Shown: piece after piece, positions 7,826 to 15,055 of the stretch | How the letters are laid out: each line of letters begins with the position of its first letter | How positions within the stretch are numbered: position 1 is the stretch's first letter | From: Candidatus Bathyarchaeota archaeon | Lineage (GTDB): Archaea; Thermoproteota; Bathyarchaeia; 40CM-2-53-6; FEN-987 | NCBI GenBank assembly: GCA_022865625.1 | Contig: JALHTB010000112.1 | Coordinates: forward strand, 1 to 19,219 | Length of the DNA: 19,219 nt | Direction of reading: 5' to 3' | Translations under genes and position numbers: made by a program | Notes under the pieces: model-generated | Told to the model about the DNA's origin: nothing | What the model saw: only the letters and a program-made list of their open reading frames with translations | Database searches by the model: none

Positions 7826-8554
7826 TCAGAACCGAAGCCTAAGACGCAAGAGGGTCTTTAGGAAATCGAGAATATCCCCCTTCGTTAGTTTCGACTTCCC
7901 CACCTTGCGCTCATAGAATGTGATGGGGACCTCTTGGATTGGGAACTTGTGTTTCTCGCACCTATGTAGCATTTCGACTTGGAAGGCGTAAGCCTTTGTG
8001 CCGGCTTCTAGGTATCCGATCTTTGTGAGAGCTCCACGGGTGTAGGCCCTGTAGCCGCTTGTTGCGTCTTTGACATGTAGTCCGAGGATCATGCGAGTCA
8101 GGAAGTTTGCACCCCAGCTGACGAGCCTTCTCTTCCTTGACCAACCCTCCACACGCCCTCCCTTCACATAGCGAGACCCAAGTCCGATTCCGCCTGACTG
8201 CTGAGCGGCGTGCAGAATCGATGGGAGGTATATGGGGTCGTGCGAGAGGTCGGCGTCCATCTCGACGATGATTCCGGTTTCTGCATCCATCAGTGCTGTG
8301 CTGAACGCCTCCTTGTAGGCACTGCCGATCCCAAGCTTCGCCGTTCTGTGGATGACTCGAATGTTCCGATGTTCTCTCGAGAGTGCGTCTGCGATCTCGC
8401 CTGTCCCGTCAGCGCTTGAGTCATCGACAATCAGAACCCATCCGTCGATGGTGTTGTCGCGAAAGACCCCGAGGAGCATCGGTATCAATCTGGAGACGTT
8501 CTCGCGCTCGTTGTAGGTAGGGACCGCGACGCAAACCTTGGGCATCTGGCTCAT
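7826..8554 (-). CDS. Polyprenyl-phosphate glycosyltransferase, DPM1-type (GT2)
   Basis: The enzyme probably transfers a hexose from a nucleotide sugar to dolichyl phosphate, giving the lipid-linked donor for protein or envelope glycosylation. GT2/DPM1 features (numbering from ATG 8554) are VAVPTYNERENV near 9-20, VDDSSADGT near 43-51, MDADLSHDP near 99-107 with the DxD metal motif, GSRYVKGG near 126-133, DATSGYRAYTRG near 163-174 and the C-terminal FYERKVGKSKL. There is no C-terminal transmembrane domain, so it is the short single-domain type. ATG 8554 follows the upstream stop (8559-8557) by two bases. A TTG at 8560 would overlap it as TTGA and add two residues. Either way it is co-transcribed with the processive synthase. 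Mannose, glucose or other hexose specificity is not readable. Confidence 0.9.
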   Translation of the reverse strand: MSQMPKVCVAVPTYNERENVSRLIPMLLGVFRDNTIDGWVLIVDDSSADGTGEIADALSREHRNIRVIHRTAKLGIGSAYKEAFSTALMDAETGIIVEMDADLSHDPIYLPSILHAAQQSGGIGLGSRYVKGGRVEGWSRKRRLVSWGANFLTRMILGLHVKDATSGYRAYTRGALTKIGYLEAGTKAYAFQVEMLHRCEKHKFPIQEVPITFYERKVGKSKLTKGDILDFLKTLLRLRLRF

Positions 8555-8556
8555 CT

Positions 8557-9909
8557 TCAATCACTCGCCTGTGACGTGGCAGCATCCCCATGTTTCGGTG
8601 TTCTATAGAAGTATACAGCGCGGTTGAGAAAGCCATTGAGTACAGCCCTAGCGCTCGTCAGGAAAATCGCCACAGAGAGCACGCCCAGATAGACCAGATC
8701 TACCAGACGCCCTACCCTTCGCAGCAATCCATTAGTAGATCTGAAGGCTGCAACAATAAACAACGCAAGCGGTGCAGTGTAGATCAACGCTGACATCAAT
8801 ACTGTGAAAGCAACCAGAGCATCGCTCCGATATCCATTCAAAATGAAGTCCAGCGGAAACACCAAGCAGTATAGAATCGCAAGGAGGACTCCGACCGCAA
8901 TAAGCGGAGAAGCAAAATAGTCAGTCAAATAGACCACCGCCTCCGCCTTCTGCACGAACGACATCTGCTTTGTCGTGACCAGACTACGCAGGTACTTCTT
9001 CAGACAGCCTGCAAAACCGCTTGCCCATCTGAATTGCTGTTGTCTTAGTATGGAGAATGATGCCGGCACCTCACCCGGACAAGCGATTGACTCATCGTAC
9101 ACATAACGCCAGCCTTTCAATCGCAGACGTATGGATAGGTCAAGATCTTCAGCGAGCGTTTCGGAGTTCCATCCTCCAACACTCGTTACGGCCGTTTTTC
9201 TGAATACTGCGCCGCCACCGCTGAAGTGCGTCAAAAGGTTGGCTGAGAATCGAGCCTCCTGATCAACGAAGGCGTATGAGTCTGTCCCAAGAGTTAGAGC
9301 ACGGGCCACCCACGAGTCCCCATCATGCAGGTAGGTCGGACGTGCCTGTGCGAATGCAACCGTGTTGTCAGAGGACAGGTACGGGATCATTCTCCAAAGG
9401 AAATCCCGAGGTGGCACGTGATCAGCGTCGAAGACCGCGAAGAACTCGCCTTTGCTTCTTGCCAGAGCAGTCTGTAGCGCACCTGCCTTGAACCCGTCTC
9501 GATTCTTACGGTGGATGACAGTCACGAGCCCCGGATGATTCCTCTCGTAGGCTTGAACGAGTTCGGTCGTGCCGTCGCTTGAATCGTCGACAATGATGAT
9601 CTCAAGCTTGTCTGGAGGATAATCAAATGCGAGGATTGAATCAAGCAGCCGCGATATGACCGACTTCTCATTGTATACAGGAACGTGAACGGACACAGAA
9701 GGCCAAGCACTAGGAGGCGAGACGGTCGGCGGTGCTCTTCTTCGAAACGCCAGCAGCGTGAGAATCCAGACATGAATGGCGTAGACTCCGAGAAGCCCAG
9801 AAATGATCGCGCAAAGAACTAGTATGGCCTGCTGTGACAAGCTGAAGAGTTCAGACGAGAGCGGTGACAGGAGACTCCACCAATCTGCGATCGACACAAG
9901 TGACCACAC
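8557..9909 (-). CDS. Membrane-bound processive family-2 glycosyltransferase (cellulose/hyaluronan synthase-like)
   Basis: The enzyme is a GT2 synthase that probably builds and extrudes, or extends, a polysaccharide or glycolipid at the membrane. An N-terminal membrane helix (about 27-55) precedes the cytoplasmic GT-A domain. That domain carries VPVYNE (76-81), VDDSSDGT (107-114), FDADHVPP (160-167), LAEDLDLSIRLRLKGW (252-267) and the QQFRW motif (Q291..R294-W295) of processive enzymes. Three C-terminal helices follow (about 331-357, 363-390, 402-425), then FYRTPKHG, a common closing motif. The frame opens with GTG 9909. A TATA-like agttatgtag at 9916-9925 would put the transcript start near 9895, favouring a leaderless GTG at 9897. 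The true start is therefore 9909 or 9897. The product is unknown. Confidence 0.9.
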   Translation of the reverse strand: MWSLVSIADWWSLLSPLSSELFSLSQQAILVLCAIISGLLGVYAIHVWILTLLAFRRRAPPTVSPPSAWPSVSVHVPVYNEKSVISRLLDSILAFDYPPDKLEIIIVDDSSDGTTELVQAYERNHPGLVTVIHRKNRDGFKAGALQTALARSKGEFFAVFDADHVPPRDFLWRMIPYLSSDNTVAFAQARPTYLHDGDSWVARALTLGTDSYAFVDQEARFSANLLTHFSGGGAVFRKTAVTSVGGWNSETLAEDLDLSIRLRLKGWRYVYDESIACPGEVPASFSILRQQQFRWASGFAGCLKKYLRSLVTTKQMSFVQKAEAVVYLTDYFASPLIAVGVLLAILYCLVFPLDFILNGYRSDALVAFTVLMSALIYTAPLALFIVAAFRSTNGLLRRVGRLVDLVYLGVLSVAIFLTSARAVLNGFLNRAVYFYRTPKHGDAATSQASD

Positions 9910-9915
9910 CAGTCT

Positions 9916-9925
9916 CTACATAACT
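9916..9925 (-). promoter_or_regulatory. TATA-like element before the processive glycosyltransferase
   Basis: agttatgtag on the minus strand, centred near 9921, predicts a start near 9895, almost at the in-frame GTG at 9897. It lies in the only sizeable gap (142 bases) of the glycosyltransferase cluster, suggesting an internal promoter in addition to read-through. Confidence 0.4.
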
Positions 9926-10050
9926 CTTCCCAATGCAGAGACTTGGCAGAACTTGCAAATTGGTGTCTGGAGGTCGACGCGTGAGCGTTGATGCACGATT
10001 TGAGAGGATCTTTGGATGAGCTCTTAAAGTCCTGAGCTTTCCAGTAGCGA

Positions 10051-10986
10051 CTACCATTTTGTTGTCGAAACCATCGTCCATGTGACATGGTTAGTCTGTC
10101 GCATGAGGTCGATGCACGCCCAAAAATAGGCTAGCAAGTCTAGGAACAGCACTGGCCACATCTCAAGCATCAGTCTCGGTCTGATACGAAGCTCTTGAAC
10201 AGTCGAAAGAAACACTAGCCCAGGTCTTCTTGAGGCGATACCTTCCATCGAGGATGCGTAGCGGCCAGTAAACCTCTTGACCTGCATGTGACCGTAATGG
10301 ATCCTCCGGCGCTGGGCTATGTAATCCGAGACAGTCTCAGGCAACCTGATGAGTACTCGCGCTCTGCGACTTGGCAAGACGGCATACCCTGATTTGTGAA
10401 CGCAAAGATCGACGTATGTCTCGACGTTAACAATATGAGTTGGCAGCCGGCTAACGAGTCGTCTTCTGAAGCAGACGAACTCGCTGTTTGAATATGTCTG
10501 GTCGGCCGGAGATCTCAGATTGAACAGGCAGCGAAGAAGAACTCTTCTAATGAAAGCCAGGCCGCGCGGTATCCACCCATGGTTCTCATTCTCTATCATC
10601 GGCCAAGCCCCAACAAGCCCGGCCTCGTTCTCCTGAAGCTCGTTCACCAGCTGACGCACGGCGCCCTCGCGTAGTCTTGCATCGGCCTCTATCAAGACCA
10701 AAATGTCAGTCGTGCACCTCTCGAGAACCCTGTTGATGGCAGACCCCACGCCGAGCCTCTCAGGCTCGATCACGAGTTCTATCCGTTTGTCACGCACTGC
10801 ATAGTGCTGTACGACTGGAACAGTCGAGTCAGTGCAACCTGAACAGACGACGATGATTCTCGTATCCTCGCCAAGGCCCTGTCTTTCCAGAACTTGCTCC
10901 AAGATATGTGAGATGTTGCCCTCTTCGTTATGAGCGTAGATACCGACAGTGAGGCTGCCTGTTCCATGCTGTTGCACAGTCACCAT
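10051..10986 (-). CDS. Family-2 glycosyltransferase
   Basis: A GT-A fold glycosyltransferase of about 311 residues. Early motifs are LTVGIYAHNEEGNI (nucleotide-sugar binding strand), VVCSGCTDST (the GT2 'SxGSxDgT' block) and LGVGSAINRVLE. ILVLIEADARLREGAV holds the acidic metal motif EAD(A). No QxxRW motif is present, so transfer is probably non-processive. Near the C-terminus a hydrophobic stretch (MLEMWPVLFLDLLAYFWACI) suggests peripheral or single-pass membrane association. ATG 10986 was preferred over GTG 10992, two codons upstream. Only about 20 bases separate it from the stop of the polytopic membrane protein at 11010, so the two are surely co-transcribed. Acceptor and donor sugars cannot be read. 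Confidence 0.86.
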   Translation of the reverse strand: MVTVQQHGTGSLTVGIYAHNEEGNISHILEQVLERQGLGEDTRIIVVCSGCTDSTVPVVQHYAVRDKRIELVIEPERLGVGSAINRVLERCTTDILVLIEADARLREGAVRQLVNELQENEAGLVGAWPMIENENHGWIPRGLAFIRRVLLRCLFNLRSPADQTYSNSEFVCFRRRLVSRLPTHIVNVETYVDLCVHKSGYAVLPSRRARVLIRLPETVSDYIAQRRRIHYGHMQVKRFTGRYASSMEGIASRRPGLVFLSTVQELRIRPRLMLEMWPVLFLDLLAYFWACIDLMRQTNHVTWTMVSTTKW

Positions 10987-11009
10987 GGTCACCGAGAATG
11001 TGGCGTCAT

Positions 11010-12119
11010 CTAGACTCCGAAGGTTGACCTCAAGTATTCCCGTAGAATCGTTAAACCAGGATAGATTACGGGTGAGAATAGCAGGCGCAAGACATTCCTC
11101 AATGATAACGGAAATACGACCTTACTCTCAACATTGCTGCTGATCTTTGCAAGTGTCACTACTTCGACATCGAGCTCCTGCAGCTCCCTCTCCGAGAGGG
11201 CTGATGTCTTCTTTCCTCCCGTCTTCAGATCCTGATATACTCGCCAGAGCCTTTCATGGATCTCCGATAAGACCTCTCGCTTGGCCGAGACAAGCGTCCG
11301 TCTCACGAGCAGAAGGGACCACAGCGAGATCCCGAACGCAAGAAGACCATATGCGACTGCTACAAGCAGAGCAAGCGCGGTATCAATCGCGCCAGTCCCA
11401 AGAGCAGAGACTATCAGGAATGGAAGCCAACCCAAGAGGAAAAAACCTGCCACGCCAAGTGAATAGGAGATGCTCCAAGCCAAGTCAACAAGAGGCTTCA
11501 TTTCCCAGTGATCGAAAGCGGTGAATCTCATCGGAACATCATGAGAGACCTTGTACAGGAAGACTACGCCCGCAAGGGCCAAGCACATGGAGGTTGTCGA
11601 AACAGCACGAATCAACGCCCAGTGCAGCAGCTCACTTGCCAGCAGCAGTGGAACGGAGGTCAATGGAATACCCAAAGCAAATCCGCCATCGTAAGGGAGC
11701 TCTGTCAGACGCCACCCGGTCCGTGGAAGGGTGAAAACAGCAAAATATGCAACACTGACAACATAGGTCAGAGCTCCGACTAGGCTAGATAGCTTTCCAA
11801 ACACTGTTTCTCTCATCTGCGCGTACAAGGCGGGTCCTTCCTGCGCACTCAGGCCGGTGTTCGTGCCGATCCCAGTGACCCAGTCCATGCCTTTTCTCAT
11901 GACATCGCAGTGCCGCCCAGTTACGTAGATCACAGCCCAGAAGAACACCCAGAAGACAGGGAGAGACAGGTCATGAACAACCCTCGACGCGCCCCCAGCC
12001 AGAATTCCCACGACCGCGTATCCGACGATCAGGGCCGTGCTAAGAAGAAGAGACGAACGCATGATCCGGATGTCGATCTTTGTGAGGATGCGCTCCACCC
12101 AACACAGGCCCAAGGCCAT
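11010..12119 (-). CDS. Polytopic membrane protein of unknown family, first gene of the glycosyltransferase cluster
   Basis: About 369 residues with roughly seven or eight membrane helices. Clear ones begin at SSLLLSTALIVGYAVVGILAG, SLPVFWVFFWAVIYVTG, LVGALTYVVSVAYFAVF, VPLLLASELLHWALI, MCLALAGVVFLYKV and SYSLGVAGFFLLGWLPFLIV, followed by ALALLVAVAYGLLAFGISLWSLLL. The last ~100 residues are charged and helical (REVLSEIHERLWRVYQDLK, ERELQELDVEVVTLAK) and probably cytoplasmic. No catalytic motif is recognised. ATG 12119 is preferred; GTG 12125 is an alternative. A weak AT-rich gactaatacc on the minus strand (12151-12160) could be the promoter. Being 24 bases ahead of a glycosyltransferase, it may act in glycan assembly or transport, but that is inference from neighbours only. 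Confidence 0.8.
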   Translation of the reverse strand: MALGLCWVERILTKIDIRIMRSSLLLSTALIVGYAVVGILAGGASRVVHDLSLPVFWVFFWAVIYVTGRHCDVMRKGMDWVTGIGTNTGLSAQEGPALYAQMRETVFGKLSSLVGALTYVVSVAYFAVFTLPRTGWRLTELPYDGGFALGIPLTSVPLLLASELLHWALIRAVSTTSMCLALAGVVFLYKVSHDVPMRFTAFDHWEMKPLVDLAWSISYSLGVAGFFLLGWLPFLIVSALGTGAIDTALALLVAVAYGLLAFGISLWSLLLVRRTLVSAKREVLSEIHERLWRVYQDLKTGGKKTSALSERELQELDVEVVTLAKISSNVESKVVFPLSLRNVLRLLFSPVIYPGLTILREYLRSTFGV

Positions 12120-12125
12120 CGCCAC

Positions 12126-12650
12126 GCAGACACAAATTGTTTGAAATCGGTGGTATTAGTCATTTGTCATTCGAAAGGCGGAGCAGTCGAGAGAGCGGTT
12201 TCGAAGGCAAATCCCAAGATCGACTTCGAATCCACGCCGGCATCTGATTCGCGATCCCCAACTCTTCCGATCAAAACATCTTGCACGCCCCGGGCATTCT
12301 GTTATGGGTAGTAAGATCGGATTCTCCTCGAGTTCTGACTGTACAGAGTGTACTTTGGGGAAAGCTCAGAGTTCGTTTCGTTTGGTGTTGAAGAGGCCAG
12401 GGGCAAGCCCTGCAAGTCCCATCGGCAAGGCTTGGACTCATGATACCTGACAAGAACGAGAGAGACTGTACCTGCTCAGCCACTGGATCACGTGCGGCCA
12501 ACATCCCGGAGTCGGTTTTTCGCCTGAGTCACATCATTCAAACGCTTGTGGCTTTGATGCTCAAACGAGCTGCACTGCCCTCCGCTAGTGAGACATGCCA
12601 GTTCATCCACAGTGCGTGTTGAGAACAGTGACTCAAGCCACTCAGTTTTG
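12126..12650. other. 525-base stretch without a convincing gene
   Basis: This lies between the start of the membrane protein gene and the stop of topA, both on the minus strand. Short open frames exist on both strands, but they have poor composition and no recognisable motif. It holds a small operator-like palindrome, GTACA-gag-TGTAC (12341-12353). I found no cloverleaf, no SRP or RNase P signature and no clear kink-turn pair. It should contain the 5' leader and promoter of the glycosyltransferase cluster and the 3' end of the topA transcript. Confidence 0.5.
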
Positions 12651-14711
12651 CTACTCTTTGGTGTAGCACATTTGACATGTGATCAGAGGACGTCTTCCCT
12701 TGGACGTGGCCTTGACCAACTGAAAGCCACACTTGTTGCATCGCTGGTCCAGTAGACTCAACCTTCCGAGTTGCGGAAGTGGAAGGGTGAAGCTACATCC
12801 CGCTTCCCATTTCCCAAGGCATCCGATGAAGCGCTTTCCACTCTTTCGGTTTCTTACCACATGCAACACGCGTCCGCACTTCGGGCAGGCAACAGAGAAA
12901 GTCAGCTCTGCGGCTTGCGCTTGTCTGATCGTAGAGCTGAGTTGCCCCCCAATCTCCTGCTCGTGGGTCTTCAATTCATCCATGATCGGCCGCAAGTGAC
13001 TGATCGCTTCGCTGACTACTCGTTGCCTCTTCTCTTTTCCAAGTTCGATGTCCGCCATCATCTCTTCGAGTTCTCTTGTGAACGCAACGTCGAGGACTCT
13101 TGGACAGTACTTCTCAAGCACATCGACGATTTGGATTCCGAGCGGTGTCACCTCGATTCTATCGCCCTTGATGTATGCTCTTCGCGCGAGAGTTTCGATT
13201 ATCTCAGCTCGTGTGGCCTTAGTCCCTATCTCGTTTGCTTCCATCTCGCGAAGGAGACTGCTCGGGTTGTATCTAGGTGGCGGTTGTGAAAACTTCTCAA
13301 CGGCACTGACCGACAGGAACTTCACATGCGTTCCTTTGCTGACTGGAGGAAGCGTGACCTCCTCAAATCTCGCGTAAGGTTTGTAGAAATCTATCCAACC
13401 GGCATCCAGGATGCGGGAACCTCTCAGGTAGAACTTCAAGTTGTCGACGTTGATCGTTGCTTTGACCGTTTCTCGTTCTGCAGGCGGACCGAAGACTGCC
13501 ATGAATCGTCTGACAATGAGATCAAGAATCTTGGACTGTTTCGGCTCGAGAGGCCGCTTCGGAGGAGCCCCCGTTGGATATACCGCCGGATGGGCAGGGT
13601 CAGTCTTCTTCCCTTCATTCGGCAAGAGGTTATGTGTGTTCAGCAACTTGGTTGCGAGCGGTTCGTAGGTTGTGTTCTTGCTCAGGAGCTCAAGAACATG
13701 GCGATAGTTGATTGAGGCGGGTAGTTGCTGACTGGAAGTTCTAGGATATGATATGATAGCGTCGAGATAGAGACGCTCTGCAACTCCGAGACTCTCACGA
13801 GGGACCATTCTAAAGTGTCTATACGCCTCTGCTTGAAGCGTTGAAAGATCAAAGGGAACAGGAGGGAGAACCTGAGCGGCGCGGGACTCGATGTCTCCGA
13901 CCAGACCTTCCTTTCCATGTGACTTTGAAGCAACTCCCTCGGCTTCTGCTTTGGTGTCGAGTCTTGGCGCTTCATATTCGGCTTGGAGGGTTTGCCCATT
14001 GATCTCCACGTTGGCTTGGATCTCCCAATATGGGATGGGTACGAATGTCTCGATTTGCTGCTCGCGCTCGACGACAAACCTTAGGGTCGGACCTTGAACT
14101 CGCCCTGTGCTGAGAGTAGTATATCTGTTGCTTGATCTCCTAGCAGACTCTATCAATGCACGCGAGAGATTGATTCCATATAGCCAGTCTACTTCGTGGC
14201 GGCACAGACCAGCGTTCACGAGGGGAAAATCAAGCTGCGGTAGCATGTTCTCATATGCACGTCGCAACTCTTCGGGAGTTAGCGTGCTGAACTTCATCCT
14301 CTTCGCTACTGAGTGGGCCCCGTTGCATGCATACTTCAGGATCATGTATCCGATTAGAGATCCTTCGACATCGAGATCACATGCGTTGACGTAAGTGTCG
14401 GCTTCCTTGGCGAGTCCGGCTATGGCGTCAAGCCATTTTTCCTGTCTTGCGCGTCCTTGTTCGCTTGCGTGGATCGGTTTCCAACCATATTCCCAGACGG
14501 GGTAGTCCCGACGTGACGCGCCTCCAATCTGCTCCACTTTGTAGAGGTGACCGAGCGCAGAACACACGAGAACTCGCTCAGCGGGGCGAACGATTTCGTA
14601 GACTGGAACCGTCTTGCGGCTTAGCTTTCTCGGCTCACCGTGAGGATGAAGAGCTTCAGCGATGTGCAGAGCCGCGTCCGGCTTCTCCGCGATTATGAGC
14701 GTGGTCCTCAC
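12651..14711 (-). CDS. topA: DNA topoisomerase I, type IA
   Basis: This enzyme relaxes negatively supercoiled DNA through a 5'-phosphotyrosyl intermediate. The first ATG in frame is 14750, but GTG 14711 is preferred. It overlaps the TGA of the upstream zinc-finger gene as GTGA, has GGAG/GAAGGG a few bases ahead, and places the conserved LIIAEKP at the expected N-terminus, giving 686 residues. Domains, counted from this start, are TOPRIM (Glu9; Asp112-Asp114-Glu116 in DLDVEG), a central region with LYGINLSRAL and TGRVQGPTL, and the active-site Tyr near 322 in ISYPRTSS. Two zinc ribbons at the end are CPKC...C...C and CNKC...CQMC (about 609-682). All catalytic residues are present. It differs from reverse gyrase, having no helicase part. 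Whether it behaves as topo I or topo III would need phylogeny. Confidence 0.95.
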   Translation of the reverse strand: MRTTLIIAEKPDAALHIAEALHPHGEPRKLSRKTVPVYEIVRPAERVLVCSALGHLYKVEQIGGASRRDYPVWEYGWKPIHASEQGRARQEKWLDAIAGLAKEADTYVNACDLDVEGSLIGYMILKYACNGAHSVAKRMKFSTLTPEELRRAYENMLPQLDFPLVNAGLCRHEVDWLYGINLSRALIESARRSSNRYTTLSTGRVQGPTLRFVVEREQQIETFVPIPYWEIQANVEINGQTLQAEYEAPRLDTKAEAEGVASKSHGKEGLVGDIESRAAQVLPPVPFDLSTLQAEAYRHFRMVPRESLGVAERLYLDAIISYPRTSSQQLPASINYRHVLELLSKNTTYEPLATKLLNTHNLLPNEGKKTDPAHPAVYPTGAPPKRPLEPKQSKILDLIVRRFMAVFGPPAERETVKATINVDNLKFYLRGSRILDAGWIDFYKPYARFEEVTLPPVSKGTHVKFLSVSAVEKFSQPPPRYNPSSLLREMEANEIGTKATRAEIIETLARRAYIKGDRIEVTPLGIQIVDVLEKYCPRVLDVAFTRELEEMMADIELGKEKRQRVVSEAISHLRPIMDELKTHEQEIGGQLSSTIRQAQAAELTFSVACPKCGRVLHVVRNRKSGKRFIGCLGKWEAGCSFTLPLPQLGRLSLLDQRCNKCGFQLVKATSKGRRPLITCQMCYTKE

Positions 14712-14938
14712 GTTGAACCCTTCTCCAGAAGGAAACGTGCTACTTCGCATGATTTCCTGCCGGTCTCGGGGAGCTGCAGGAGTCGTTCGAGAAACGCCCT
14801 CTTCTCAAGCTGGCTGCCATACGCGTGTTGCCATTTGCCGAATGCAGACTCGAATTGCACTTGTGCGCGGTCATGTGCCCTACAGAACAGCGATCCCTCG
14901 ACTGTCGCATTGTTGCAGATCGGACAGTTGTGCAGCAT
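14708..14938 (-). CDS. Small zinc-finger protein translationally coupled to topA
   Basis: The protein has 76 residues. The N-terminus carries a CxxC...CxxH cluster (Cys5, Cys8, Cys19, His22: NCPIC and LFCRAH), a likely single zinc site. The rest is amphipathic and charged helix (QVQFESAFGKWQHAYG, EKRAFLERLLQLPETG, CEVARFLLEKG) without membrane segments. The start is ATG 14938. Its TGA (14710-14708) overlaps the preferred GTG start of topA by two bases (GTGA), and the ribosome-binding stretch for topA lies inside its last codons. This arrangement argues that it is translated and made in step with the topoisomerase. A TATA-like ccttaagcc lies at 14993-15001. I do not recognise the family. A DNA-binding or topoisomerase-partner role is only inference from the coupling. 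Confidence 0.75.
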   Translation of the reverse strand: MLHNCPICNNATVEGSLFCRAHDRAQVQFESAFGKWQHAYGSQLEKRAFLERLLQLPETGRKSCEVARFLLEKGST

Positions 14939-15055
14939 GGAGACGTGTCACTGGATTCTGTCGTAGCTCTGCCCAGAAACGGGTGCGTCAGGGCTTAAGG
15001 CTTGTTCGCCTGACCAATCTCGATCTGGAACGGGGACCTTTCTGCGGATCTGCGA

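Noticed and set aside
9985..10040. Possible box C/D small RNA (TTGATGC ... TGGATGA ... CTGA, with a 12-base gap before CTGA)
   Set aside because: Both C-type boxes deviate at key positions, no proper D' box lies at guide distance, and the closing stem is only three pairs.
12185..12240. tRNA-like fragments (TTCGAAT and TTTCGAA loops)
   Set aside because: The flanking bases do not pair as a T arm or anticodon arm, and no acceptor stem is present.
12271..12741. Short open frames in the gap after topA (12271-12504 minus, 12440-12622 plus, 12538-12741 minus)
   Set aside because: They are rich in rare patterns, lack start signals or motifs, and one overlaps the topA end.
14712..14750. topA start at ATG 14750
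   Set aside because: It would overlap the zinc-finger gene by 43 bases. GTG 14711 has a better ribosome-binding context and stop/start coupling, and puts LIIAEKP at the N-terminus as in the family.
14987..15014. GTCAGG ... CCTGAC inverted repeat between AMP phosphorylase and the zinc-finger gene
   Set aside because: Only six pairs with a 16-base spacer; close to what chance gives in a 117-base gap.
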